Origin: Robiginitomaculum sp.
GTDB lineage: Bacteria; Pseudomonadota; Alphaproteobacteria; Caulobacterales; Maricaulaceae
Length of the DNA: 64,000 bases
Reading direction: 5' to 3'
Assembly (NCBI GenBank): GCA_016765135.1
Contig: JAESQN010000011.1
Coordinates: 24,240 to 88,239 of the forward strand
The translations under genes were made by a program, and so were the position numbers. This document shows positions 18,404-27,159 of this stretch, piece after piece; the stretch's first letter is position 1; each line of letters starts with the position of its first letter. The notes below the pieces were generated by a model. It had not been told where the DNA came from and ran no database searches. It saw nothing but the letters and a program-made list of their open reading frames with translations.

Positions 18404-19381
18404 ATGCAACATTTAAGAAAACGAATATTGGTAACAGGCGGGGCCGGATTTCTCGGCTCGCATTTGTGCGCGGCTCTGTTGAAAACGGGTGCGGATGTTA
18501 TCTGTCTTGATAATCTGTTTTGCGGCCAAAAAGACAATATTGTGCCGTTAATGGCCAATCCGCATTTCGAATTTATCCGCCATGATGTTACCTTTCCGGT
18601 CTTTCTTGAGGTAGACGAGATTTACAATCTCGCGTGTCCAGCCAGCCCGTTTCATTACCAGCACGACCCGGTGCAGACTTTGAAAACCAGTGTTCACGGG
18701 GCCATCAATATGCTGGGTTTGGCAAAACGTTTGGGGGTGAAAATTCTGCAAACCTCGACCAGTGAAGTCTACGGCGACCCATCCGTACATCCCCAGCCCG
18801 AAAGCTATCACGGCAATGTCAATCCTATCGGCCCACGGGCCTGCTACGACGAGGGCAAGCGGGCGGCCGAGACATTGTTTTTTGATTATCACCGCCAACA
18901 CGGGCTAGATATTCGCGTGGCGCGTTTGTTCAATACTTACGGCCCCAATATGCATCCCAATGACGGGCGGGCGGTTTCCAATTTTATTGTCCAGGCCTTG
19001 AGGGGTGAAGACATCACCATATTTGGCGATGGCAGCCAGACCAGATCATTTTGCTATGTGGACGATTTGATCGTCGCTTTGCTGGCATTTATGGCGCAGG
19101 ACAAAATAATTGGCCCCGTAAATATGGGCAACCCGGGCGAATTTACCATTAAACAACTGGCCGAAACGGTGATTGACCTGACGGGCACAAAATCAAAACT
19201 GATCTTCAAAGACCTGCCCGCCGACGACCCAAAACAACGTCAGCCGGATATCAGTCTGGCGAAAAAGCACCTTGGCTGGGAACCAACAACGGATTTACGC
19301 ACCGGCCTGAAGCAAACAATTGCCTATTTCGATGATTTGTTGAAGCGTACAGATGCGAGCAGGATAGAAACGCCGGGGTAA
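18404..19381 (+). CDS. UDP-glucuronate decarboxylase (UDP-xylose synthase)
   Basis: Converts UDP-glucuronate to UDP-xylose. The 325-residue SDR-type protein has the NAD motif [12 protein letters not shown], the UXS-type [10 protein letters not shown] with [25 protein letters not shown], where Tyr-x-x-x-Lys is YDEGK, and the [20 protein letters not shown]-terminal signature. These separate UXS from other epimerases. It diverges from ugd, whose product it would use; the organism may put xylose into LPS or exopolysaccharide. Confidence 0.93.
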   Translation: MQHLRKRILVTGGAGFLGSHLCAALLKTGADVICLDNLFCGQKDNIVPLMANPHFEFIRHDVTFPVFLEVDEIYNLACPASPFHYQHDPVQTLKTSVHGAINMLGLAKRLGVKILQTSTSEVYGDPSVHPQPESYHGNVNPIGPRACYDEGKRAAETLFFDYHRQHGLDIRVARLFNTYGPNMHPNDGRAVSNFIVQALRGEDITIFGDGSQTRSFCYVDDLIVALLAFMAQDKIIGPVNMGNPGEFTIKQLAETVIDLTGTKSKLIFKDLPADDPKQRQPDISLAKKHLGWEPTTDLRTGLKQTIAYFDDLLKRTDASRIETPG

Positions 19382-19390
19382 CCGACAATA

Positions 19391-19437
19391 TTGACAGCAA
19401 TGACAGCAATGCCTATATAGTTGAATATAATTCAACT
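19391..19437 (+). promoter_or_regulatory. Promoter and palindromic operator of the fitAB-type pair
   Basis: A consensus -35 TTGACA (19391-19396) and a -10 TATATA (19414-19419) are separated by 17 bp. Overlapping and following the -10 is a perfect 8-bp inverted repeat AGTTGAAT-ATA-ATTCAACT (19419-19437). FitA-type ribbon-helix-helix antitoxins autorepress by binding such dyads, so this is probably the autoregulatory operator. A 9-bp direct repeat TGACAGCAA x2 overlaps the -35. Confidence 0.75.
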
Positions 19438-19448
19438 GTGAGGATAAA

Positions 19449-19700
19449 ATGGCCACGCTGACAATTCGTAACCTTGATGACAATATCCGAGACTTTTTGC
19501 GCCAACAAGCGGCAAGGCATGGCCGTTCTATGGAGGCTGAAGTGCGCTCCATATTGGAAACAACTGTAGCACAGCAGCAAATGCGGCCTGGTCACATTGC
19601 CCGTAAAATCCACAAAAAATTTGCAGATATTGGCGGCGTGGATGAATTGCCGCACCCCAAACCAGAGCCACTGCCTGACCCTGTACAGTTCGCGGAATGA
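19449..19700 (+). CDS. FitA/StbC-type ribbon-helix-helix antitoxin
   Basis: An 83-residue protein: RHH strand MATLTIRNLDD, helix with FLRQQAARHGRSMEAEVRSIL, then a disordered C-terminal tail that would occupy the toxin active site. GAGGA lies just before the ATG. The stop overlaps the toxin start (ATGA), standard for VapBC/FitAB modules. Confidence 0.92.
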   Translation: MATLTIRNLDDNIRDFLRQQAARHGRSMEAEVRSILETTVAQQQMRPGHIARKIHKKFADIGGVDELPHPKPEPLPDPVQFAE

Positions 19701-20116
19701 TTATTCTTGATACCAATATATTTTCCGAGCTTATGAAAACTACGCCGGACGAGACTGTGCTTAAATGGTTTGACCGCTTGCCGCCACAACCCGTGGCGAC
19801 CACGGCCATTACAGTGGCCGAATTATATTATGGTTTGGCCAGCCTGCCAAAAGGCAAGCGCAGGGACGGTCTGAAAAAAGCATTGCAGATGACACTAACG
19901 GATGACCTTGGCGGGCTTGTTCTGCCTTTCGGTGAAGCGGCCGCCGAGATTTATGGGTATTTGGCGGCTCGGTTACAAAAAACCGGAACTCCAATTGGCC
20001 AAAGTGATACTATGATTGCGGCCATTATCCTACAGCACGGCGGCCTTTTGGTGACACGCAATATCAAGCATTTCAAACACTGCAAAATAGACGTGGTAAA
20101 TCCCTTTGAGAGTTAA
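19697..20116 (+). CDS. FitB/VapC-type PIN-domain toxin
   Basis: A 139-residue PIN ribonuclease: first acidic residue in ILDTNIFSELM (Asp4), Glu in TVAELYYGL, and the C-terminal acidic site in QSDTMIAAI followed by VTRNIKHFK. All four canonical acidic positions appear present, so the toxin looks active. Predicted to cleave specific RNAs when the antitoxin is lost. It ends in a four-base tail-to-tail overlap with the mutase gene. Confidence 0.92.
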   Translation: MIILDTNIFSELMKTTPDETVLKWFDRLPPQPVATTAITVAELYYGLASLPKGKRRDGLKKALQMTLTDDLGGLVLPFGEAAAEIYGYLAARLQKTGTPIGQSDTMIAAIILQHGGLLVTRNIKHFKHCKIDVVNPFES

Positions 20117-21633
20117 ATCTTCTGGTCATACTCCCCAATGTCTTCGTATTTCGCGAGCCTTGCCTCAATTTCCCTAAACATATTGTTTTTGTTGTCTTCA
20201 GACGTGGGGCTTTCGACTACGACGACCAGGTTTGGCGTGTTGGAGCTTGCGCGGACGAGGCCCCAGGTGCCGTCTTCCAGAGTGACGCGCACGCCGTTTA
20301 CGGTGTTGATGTCGCGGATATTTTGGTCGAGCAGTTTATCGCCGTTTTTAAAAGCCAACTGGTATTCGGCAATGATCTTATCGACCACACCGTATTTTTT
20401 CTCGTCGTCGCAATAGGGGGACATGGTTGGGCTGCCCCAGGTTTTGGGGAGGGCACGGCGTAGATCAGCCATGCTTTTGTCCGGGTTATTGTCGAGCATT
20501 TGCAAAATTGCGATGGCCGAGAGGATACCGTCGTCATAGCCGCGCCCGATGGGTGCATTGAAGAAATAATGCCCGGATTTTTCAAACCCGACCAAGGCGC
20601 CAATTTCCTTGCTCCGGCGTTTAATGTAGCTATGCCCAGTTTTCCAGTAATCGGTCTTGGCCCCGTTAGCGATCAACACCGGGTCGGTCGCATAAAGTCC
20701 TGTGGATTTTACATCCGCCACGAATTGTGCATTCGGGAACTTGGCCGAGAGATCTCGCGCCAACATAACGCCGACTTTATCCGCAAAAATCTCCTCGCCT
20801 TCATTATCAACAATACCGCACCGGTCGCCGTCACCATCAAATCCAACGGCTAAATCAGCACCGTGTTCTTTAACCGCATCTTTCATAGCGTTGAGCATTT
20901 TCATGTCTTCGGGGTTGGGATTGTAGGTTGGAAAATTGTGATCGAGACTACACTGTACCGGGATAACCTCGACCCCGATTTTATCCAAAACATGGGGGGC
21001 GAATGCGCCCGCCGTGCCGTTGCCACAAGCGGCGACCACGCGCAATTTGCGCTTGATTTTGATGCCTTTGGCCAGGTCGCGCATATAAAGCCCGGCCACA
21101 TCATCTATAAATTCATACCCGCCGCCGCTTCGGTTGACGGCTTCTCCGGACAGGGCGATGTCCTTGAGACGGCTCATTTCGTCAGGCCCAAAGGTCAGAG
21201 GCCGCTCAACCCCCATTTTAACCCCGGTCCAACCATTGGTGTTATGGCTAGCCGTGACCATAGCTACGCACGGAACGTCCAGGGCAAATTGCGCGAAATA
21301 AGCGGTGGGTGACAGGGCCAAACCTATGTCTTTCACCTCAACCCCGGCACTCATCAAACCAACGATTAAAGCCTGTTTGATCGACAGGGAGTAGGAGCGG
21401 TAATCATGCCCAACCACGATTTGCGGGCGCACTCCCAATTCGTGGATCAGCGTACCCAGAGATGCGCCAAGCATCTGGATGCCGCAAAGATTGATCTCGG
21501 GCGGTTTGTCACTGCCGTGATGCCCAAACCACCAGCGCGCATCATATTCACGAAACCCGGTCGGTTTGATCAAGGCGCGTGTCTCAAATAATGCGGAGTT
21601 AGGTTTAATAACGTCAAGTGGTTTTTTCATCAT
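20113..21633 (-). CDS. Phosphomannomutase/phosphoglucomutase
   Basis: A ~506-residue alpha-D-phosphohexomutase that interconverts hexose 1- and 6-phosphates, supplying glucose-1-P to GalU or mannose-1-P. The phosphoserine loop is TASHNTNGWTG, the Mg loop is GFDGDGDRCGIVD, the sugar loop GFEKSGHYFF and the phosphate-binding C-terminal domain RASSNTPNL. AAGGA at 21637-21641 fits the tandem ATGs at 21633/21630 better than an upstream start at 21678. Chemically it links to galU upstream in the window. Confidence 0.92.
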   Translation of the reverse strand: MMKKPLDVIKPNSALFETRALIKPTGFREYDARWWFGHHGSDKPPEINLCGIQMLGASLGTLIHELGVRPQIVVGHDYRSYSLSIKQALIVGLMSAGVEVKDIGLALSPTAYFAQFALDVPCVAMVTASHNTNGWTGVKMGVERPLTFGPDEMSRLKDIALSGEAVNRSGGGYEFIDDVAGLYMRDLAKGIKIKRKLRVVAACGNGTAGAFAPHVLDKIGVEVIPVQCSLDHNFPTYNPNPEDMKMLNAMKDAVKEHGADLAVGFDGDGDRCGIVDNEGEEIFADKVGVMLARDLSAKFPNAQFVADVKSTGLYATDPVLIANGAKTDYWKTGHSYIKRRSKEIGALVGFEKSGHYFFNAPIGRGYDDGILSAIAILQMLDNNPDKSMADLRRALPKTWGSPTMSPYCDDEKKYGVVDKIIAEYQLAFKNGDKLLDQNIRDINTVNGVRVTLEDGTWGLVRASSNTPNLVVVVESPTSEDNKNNMFREIEARLAKYEDIGEYDQKI

Positions 21634-21720
21634 GCTGTCCTTAATTTTAGCCCGTTCTACGGGGTTAATATTAACCAAGAGTAACCCTATGATAAAGGAG
21701 AGGTTTTACGGCTCTGCCCC

Positions 21721-22578
21721 CTAAACTTCCAACTCCCCTTCAAATTCCAACTCCACCGGCCCGGTCATTATGACGTGGTTGTCGCTCTCGCGCCATTCTA
21801 TATGTAAATCGCCGCCGTCCATTATAATCCGCGCTTTGCGGTCTGTGCGGTTTTGACGGTTTGCGGCTACGAGGGCGGCGCAGGCTCCTGTGCCGCAGGC
21901 TTTGGTCAGGCCAGCGCCGCGCTCCCAGACCCGCAGGCGGATTTCGCTGCGGCTTCTTATCTCGGCAAAACCGACATTGCACTGCTGCGGGAACAAGGGG
22001 TGATATTCGATCATGGGGCCGATTTTATCGGCGGCTACTGCCTCGGCATCGTCCACGAAAAACACGCAGTGGGGGTTGCCCATATTCACCGCGCCAGGGC
22101 GGGCCAGAATTGGCGCATCAATTGGCCCGACTTTTACGTCTATGACTCGCGTGTCCATATATTCCTTGAGAGGGATTTCGTCCCATTCCAGGCGCGGCTC
22201 CCCCATGTCTACGGCAACAGAAAACTCGTTTGTTCGCCTGGCTTGTAACAGCCCGGCATTGGTCTCTAACATAACTTTGTCGCGCCCGGTCTCGTTCATG
22301 ACCAGCCAGGGAATACATCTAGACGCATTACCGCACGCATCAACTTCGGCCCCGTCTGCGTTCCAGATTTCCATAAACACATCCGCATTTTCGGTTTTGG
22401 CGATTTCTGTTTTTGGGGGTCGCATAATAATAATCTGGTCTGCGCCCAGCTTGCCCATAGGGCCATTTGGAGCCGCTGTGGCTTTAGCCAGGTCAGCGGT
22501 CATGACAAACCCTGCGTGTTCGCGGGCATCAAATACCCCGAATCTATTGCCGGCACCGTTCATAATATAAAATTTCAT
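21721..22578 (-). CDS. dapF: Diaminopimelate epimerase
   Basis: Converts LL- to meso-diaminopimelate for lysine and peptidoglycan. The 285-residue protein has the two catalytic Cys regions: CGNASRC near residue 80 (canonical CGNGTRC, slightly altered) and ACGTGACAA near 225. The N-terminal motif reads FYIMNGAGNRFGVFD. TAAGG precedes the ATG at 22578; a longer frame upstream is not supported. It diverges from rpmB. Confidence 0.95.
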   Translation of the reverse strand: MKFYIMNGAGNRFGVFDAREHAGFVMTADLAKATAAPNGPMGKLGADQIIIMRPPKTEIAKTENADVFMEIWNADGAEVDACGNASRCIPWLVMNETGRDKVMLETNAGLLQARRTNEFSVAVDMGEPRLEWDEIPLKEYMDTRVIDVKVGPIDAPILARPGAVNMGNPHCVFFVDDAEAVAADKIGPMIEYHPLFPQQCNVGFAEIRSRSEIRLRVWERGAGLTKACGTGACAALVAANRQNRTDRKARIIMDGGDLHIEWRESDNHVIMTGPVELEFEGELEV

Positions 22579-22707
22579 GAACGCCTTATAGGCAGCAAGG
22601 CCATGCAGGGCAAGATGGGGTATGAGTTGTTTGTTTCTACACATTGTATGGCAAAAGCCTGCTTGACGGGGCTGGCTGGGTGGTTTATGTCCCACCAACT
22701 TGAAACA

Positions 22708-22724
22708 TAGCCTGATTTAGGCTA
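22708..22724. promoter_or_regulatory. Small dyad between dapF and rpmB
   Basis: TAGCCT-GATTT-AGGCTA, a perfect 6-bp inverted repeat in the divergent intergenic region, about 35 bp before the rpmB start. It might be an mRNA leader hairpin or an operator. Confidence 0.3.
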
Positions 22725-22760
22725 CATATATACTTATTTGAATACTTGAAGGATACTGGC

Positions 22761-23087
22761 ATGGCACGTCGTTGTGATTTAATGGGCACAGGCCCAATGA
22801 GCGGAAATAATGTTTCTCACTCCAAGGTGAAAACAAGACGCCGGTTTGAACCCAATCTGTGTAATGTGACACTGACCTCGGATACACTTGGCCAAAAATT
22901 CAAGCTGCGTGTTACGGCGGCGTCTTTACGTACTGTCGATTTTAAAGGCGGTCTTGACGGCTTTTTGCTCGGCACTAAAAACGCTAAACTAACCGATAAA
23001 TCGCGTAAAATTAAACGCGCCCTGGTTAAAAAAGTCGCCGAATCCGAAACTGAAGCTGCCTCTGAAACTGCTCCAGAAGCTGCTTAA
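22761..23087 (+). CDS. rpmB: 50S ribosomal protein L28
   Basis: Starts MARRCDLMGTGPMSGNNVSHS, preceded by AAGGA. The KTRRRFEPNL and LRVTAASLRTVD segments are diagnostic of L28. The 108-residue length includes an acidic Ala/Glu-rich C-terminal tail seen in alphaproteobacterial L28. A 15-bp longer in-frame start is unlikely. Confidence 0.97.
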   Translation: MARRCDLMGTGPMSGNNVSHSKVKTRRRFEPNLCNVTLTSDTLGQKFKLRVTAASLRTVDFKGGLDGFLLGTKNAKLTDKSRKIKRALVKKVAESETEAASETAPEAA

Positions 23088-23133
23088 AGCTATTTTTCGC
23101 AAACGCTACAGGATTACACTTCGCCGTAAGGCG

Positions 23134-23826
23134 TTGATAGCCCTTGTTGTATTATTAGTATTGGGTTTCTTGGCTGATTTCTTGGTACCGCACCGTCATT
23201 TACCGTGGCGCGGTCTGGATGTGGAAGCCCCTGTTGGTTTGGCTACTGGCACAAAAATTTCTCTCATTGCGCTCGCCCCAAGCCGCGTGTGCCTGAACAA
23301 ATTGGATCAGGCTAGAAGGTTAGACTATGCCCAAGCCGCACCCAAAAAAGGCGCTCAAGCCTGTGGTTGGAATATTGCCGCCAACATGACCGGGGCGTCC
23401 GGATCAAAGTTTCGGCCACACACTGTCACAGCCCAATGCTCAATTGTACTAGCCTCTTATATCTGGCTGCGCGAAGTAGACAGGCACGCCCAAACATATC
23501 TGGGCAGCGGCCTCAAGAAAACCCACCATGCAGGCACCTATTCTTGCCGTCGCCAGCGCGGTAACGGCTCCGGTGCCTGGTCTGAACATGCCTTTGCCAA
23601 TGCCTGGGATGTAACCGGGTTTGAACTTGCAGACGGGCGGGTGATCTCTATTTTCAAGCACTGGCGCAGTGACGGTAGTAAAACCGGAAAGGCGCGGAGA
23701 AAGTTTCTCAGAAAAACCCGCGCCTCCGCCTGCCAGTTGTTTAATGTGGTACTTACGCCAGACTATAACACGGCCCACAAAGACCACTTCCACCTCGACC
23801 AAGGCCCCAGCTCATCCTGTCATTAA
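23134..23826 (+). CDS. Extensin-like peptidase-family membrane-anchored protein
   Basis: A 230-residue protein with an N-terminal hydrophobic anchor (IALVVLLVLGFLADFLV) and the extensin-like C-terminal domain common in alphaproteobacteria. The VanY/LAS-type metal residues are visible: SEHAFANAWDVTGF and HKDHFHLDQG, with Cys residues that could form disulfides. Expected to act on peptidoglycan in the periplasm. The TTG start at 23134 is uncertain: the frame is open into the 3' end of rpmB without a clear ATG, so the N-terminus may be a little longer. Confidence 0.8.
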   Translation: MIALVVLLVLGFLADFLVPHRHLPWRGLDVEAPVGLATGTKISLIALAPSRVCLNKLDQARRLDYAQAAPKKGAQACGWNIAANMTGASGSKFRPHTVTAQCSIVLASYIWLREVDRHAQTYLGSGLKKTHHAGTYSCRRQRGNGSGAWSEHAFANAWDVTGFELADGRVISIFKHWRSDGSKTGKARRKFLRKTRASACQLFNVVLTPDYNTAHKDHFHLDQGPSSSCH

Positions 23827-23874
23827 AGTTCGCTGTCCTGAATACCCACAAGTCCTAAATATTTATCGTTTAGC

Positions 23875-23906
23875 ATAATGACTAAACTAATTTAGTTATT
23901 ATATTA
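23875..23906. repeat. 32-bp near-palindromic element, copy 1
   Basis: Core arms AATGACTAAA and TTTAGTTATT flank CTAA, followed by an ATATTA tail. The same 32 bases occur on the opposite strand at 44478-44509 with one mismatch. This copy lies in the 176-bp gap ahead of the TM/TerB-like gene at 24003, about 95-125 bp from its start. Looks like a regulator binding site. Confidence 0.75.
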
Positions 23907-24002
23907 AACATCCATGATGTGCTTCTTGCTCTACTATGCGGAGGCTTAAACAGCCGTACTTGTTCTGGTCTGGAAAACAGCCTATAGTGACGACCAAAGG
24001 AT

Positions 24003-24548
24003 ATGAATATGCACATATTGGGAATTATTATCGCGGTTGCTACGGCTATATTTTGGGTGAGCCGGGCGGCGCGGGGTGCCAAGGATGTGATGGATGTCGC
24101 CAACACTTTACGCAATATGCCGCGCCGGATGCGCTTCAAAAACAAGGCGGGCAAGCGTGGGCTGGATTTAATCGATAACCCTATGGAGGCGGCAACTATA
24201 CTGATGGTGAGCGTTGCTAAATTATCGGATTATGCCGCTACCCATGACGGGCTGATTAGCGGGGCATCCACCGGACGGATCATCGATATTTTAAAGACTT
24301 ATATGAAGATATCGGCGGTGGAGGCAGACGAATTGCTGACCCAAATGCGCTGGACGGTCAAAGGTTTGGCGCAACCAGACACGGCTTTAGCGTCCATGAC
24401 CACTGTATTGTCAGCCAAAATTCGCCGCGCCGAGGCGGACGATCTTTCCGACATGCTCAGCAAAATCTCCCAAGCGGACGGCAAACCAAACCCCGAGCAG
24501 CAAGCCTTTATAAATAGAGTGCGTGAACGGCTCGGGCTAGAGGCATAA
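24003..24548 (+). CDS. Membrane-anchored protein with TerB-like helical domain
   Basis: A 181-residue protein with one N-terminal helix (HILGIIIAVATAIFWV), a basic linker and an all-helical region with the spacing of TerB-like domains (acidic DGL..ISGAS, LLTQMRWTVKG, ADDLSDMLSKISQADGKPNPEQQAFINRV). TerB-like domains bind metal and act in envelope stress or tellurite contexts, but this match is by pattern only. AAAGG fits either ATG at 24003 or 24009. It ends facing pnp, sharing a bidirectional terminator. Confidence 0.7.
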   Translation: MNMHILGIIIAVATAIFWVSRAARGAKDVMDVANTLRNMPRRMRFKNKAGKRGLDLIDNPMEAATILMVSVAKLSDYAATHDGLISGASTGRIIDILKTYMKISAVEADELLTQMRWTVKGLAQPDTALASMTTVLSAKIRRAEADDLSDMLSKISQADGKPNPEQQAFINRVRERLGLEA

Positions 24549-24567
24549 ATCACCATAATAGCAATAA

Positions 24568-24598
24568 AAAACGGCCCGCCAATTGGCGAGCCGTTTTT
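24568..24598. terminator. Bidirectional terminator between the TerB-like gene and pnp
   Basis: Stem ACGGC-c-CGCC / GGCG-a-GCCGT with AATT loop, flanked by A6 on the left and T5 on the right, so it can stop transcription from both convergent genes. Confidence 0.9.
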
Positions 24599-24623
24599 CG
24601 TTTTCAAAGATTAAAAGCGAAAC

Positions 24624-26752
24624 CTAGTCGTCGTCGCCTTCAATTTCCTCGCCGCTTTTCTGGTCAACGACTTTCATGGAAAGCCGGACTTTGCCGCGTT
24701 TGTCAAAACCCATAAGCTTGACATAAACTTCGTCGCCTTCGGACAAATGGTCTTTCGGATGCTCGACCCGCTCAGACACAATCTGGCTCACATGAACAAG
24801 ACCGTCGCGTTTGCCAAAGAAGTTCACGAATGCACCGAAGTCCATAACTTTGACCACTTTACCTTTATAGATCACGCCTTCTTCCGGCTCTGCGGTCAGA
24901 CCTTCAATCCAGTCTTTGGCCGCTTCGATAGAAGCCGCATCACTGGACGCCAGTTTGATCGTGCCGTCGTCCTCAACGCTAACACGCGCTCCCGTAACTT
25001 CAACGATTTCGCGGATAACCTTGCCGCCCGTACCGATAACGTCGCGGATTTTATCAACCGGGATTTTGATGGTGACAATGCGCGGGGCAAATTCACCAAC
25101 GTCTTCACGGCTTTCGTCTATGGCTTTGTTCATTTCGTCCAAAATATGTAGACGACCGCCATGAGCTTGCGTCAATGCATCAGACATAATGTCCATTGTG
25201 ATACCGGCAATTTTGATATCCATCTGTAAGGATGTGATACCGTCTTTGGTACCGGCGACCTTAAAGTCCATATCACCAAGATGATCTTCATCACCCAGGA
25301 TATCTGACAAAATAGCTACTTTGTCGCCCTCTTTGATCAGGCCCATGGCAATACCGGAAACCGGTTTGGAGATCGGAACACCCGCGTCCATCATAGCCAA
25401 TGAACAGCCACAAACCGTGGCCATTGAAGATGAACCATTTGATTCCATAATCTCGGCAACCAGGCGGATCGTATAAGGAAATTCCTCGTCGCTCGGCAAA
25501 ACCGCAGCCAAAGCCCGCTGGGCCAATTTACCGTGACCGTATTCCCGGCGCGATGTACCGCGTAGGAAGCGTGCTTCACCAACCGAAAACGGAGGGAAGT
25601 TATAATGGAGCATAAACTTGTTTTTAATCGTGCCCGTAAGCTGATCAACGAATTGTTCGTCCTCGGAAGTGCCCAAAGTCGCCACACAAAGTGCTTGTGT
25701 TTCGCCGCGTGTGAACAGGGCGGAACCGTGGGTACGTGGCAAGATGCCGGTTTCGGAAACATAGCGCGAACCTGGTCAAGCTTGCGACCATCAATGCGTT
25801 TTTTGGTTTTGATAACGCTGGAACGTACAACATTAGATTCGACGGATTTGAAAGCGTCTGAAAACGTGCCGCCGTCCATGCCGTCCGGATTGTCGTCGGA
25901 GGCAATCAGTTTGGCACCTTTATCACGGGCCTCACCAAGCGCAGCCTGGCGTTCCATTTTATCGGTTTTCTTATAAGCTTTGGCAATGTCTTTTTCGAGT
26001 AATTTAGCCACAGACTTTTTCTCAGAAGACAAATCAGGAGTTACAAAGTCCCAAGGCTCTTTCGCCGCTTTTTCTGCCAAATCAATGATGGCATCAATAA
26101 CGGGCTGGAAGCCCTCGTGAGCGAATTCAAGAGCGCCGAGCATGACCTCTTCGGTCAATTCCTTGGCTTCGCTTTCCACCATCATCACGGCACCAGACGT
26201 ACCTGCAACGATCAGATCAAGCGAGCTGTCCTCCATTTCTTGCAAGGTCGGCTGCAAGACATATTCGCCGTCAATATAGCCGACACGAGCCGCAGCAATG
26301 GGACCCATGAACGGAATACCGGACAGTGTGATGGCCGCAGACGCAGCAATCATACCAATAACATCAGGCTCGTTTTCAAGGTCGTGCTGGAGCACATTGA
26401 TAATGATTTGGGTTTCGCTCATAAAGCCTTTGACAAACAAAGGCCGAAATGGGCGGTCAATTAGGCGGGAAATAAGGGTTTCGCGTTCGGTCGGACGACC
26501 TTCGCGTTTGAAATATCCACCCGGAATTTTGCCGGTGGCATAGAATTTTTCCTGGTAGTTAACCGTCAGCGGGAAGAAGCTCTGTCCCGGCTTGGCGGAT
26601 CTGGCCGCGCAAATCGTCGCGAGCAATACGGTTTCGCCGTAGGTCGCAAGCACTGCGCCGTCAGCTTGGCGGGCCATGCCGCCGGTTTCAAGGGTCAGGG
26701 TCTTTCCGGCCCATTCCAGTTCTACTTTTTGTTTATTAAACATGTTTTTCAT
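24624..26752 (-). CDS. pnp: Polynucleotide phosphorylase, interrupted by a one-base frameshift
   Basis: PNPase degrades RNA 3'-5' in the degradosome. The first reading frame (26752 to about 25760) has RNase PH domain 1 and the helical linker up to [13 protein letters not shown]. The rest is in another frame: [17 protein letters not shown] and RNase PH 2, the KH domain ([19 protein letters not shown]) and S1 domain ([18 protein letters not shown]). Between VR and the next conserved residue there are 11 rather than 12 nucleotides, so one base is missing near 25750-25762. In-frame starts at 26752 and 26743 are both possible; the [11 protein letters not shown] start is more family-like. A split PNPase would be inactive; sequencing error is a serious alternative because all else is intact. 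Confidence 0.9.
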
Positions 26753-26802
26753 CTTTCACATACATCAGGGCGTAATTTTCTATTTTAATACGCACCAAAA
26801 TT

Positions 26803-26856
26803 AGGGCAATTTATTATGCCCTTTACATAGTTAAGGCCGCCCTCATGGCGGCCTTT
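26803..26856 (-). promoter_or_regulatory. Two hairpins in the rpsO-pnp intergenic region
   Basis: On the minus strand, after rpsO, comes a strong stem (AAGGCCGCC with GGCGGCCTT, 26832-26854) without a good T-run, then a second stem AGGGCA / TGCCCT (26803-26822). In E. coli the rpsO-pnp gap holds an attenuating terminator and an RNase III hairpin used for pnp autocontrol; these two stems could play the same parts. Confidence 0.55.
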
Positions 26857-26869
26857 CGTGTCGGGAGGC

Positions 26870-27139
26870 CTATCGGCGCAGCCCTAAGCTTTTGATCAGG
26901 TCTTGATAACGACCTGCATCTTTTTTCTTGAGGTAATCCAACTGTGTGCGTCGCAAACTCACCATGGCCAACAGGCCTCGGCGGGAGTGGTTATCTTTTT
27001 TGTTGGTTTTAAAGTGTTCGGTTAGATTGACAATACGCTCTGTTAAAATCGCGACTTGTACTTCTGGTGAACCTGTATCGCCCTCTGAACGGGCATATTT
27101 TTTTATGAGCGCAGCTTTGCGCTTTGGTGTAATCGACAT
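26870..27139 (-). CDS. rpsO: 30S ribosomal protein S15
   Basis: An 89-residue S15: [53 protein letters not shown] and [12 protein letters not shown] are diagnostic. AGGAGA precedes the ATG by 5 bases. It lies between truB and pnp in the conserved order. Confidence 0.98.
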   Translation of the reverse strand: MSITPKRKAALIKKYARSEGDTGSPEVQVAILTERIVNLTEHFKTNKKDNHSRRGLLAMVSLRRTQLDYLKKKDAGRYQDLIKSLGLRR

Positions 27140-27159
27140 CGTTTTCTCCTATTATACGA

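Noticed and set aside
25740..25770. Programmed frameshift in pnp
   Set aside because: There is no slippery heptamer or stimulatory structure, and PNPase is not known to use frameshifting; a base deletion or error is simpler.
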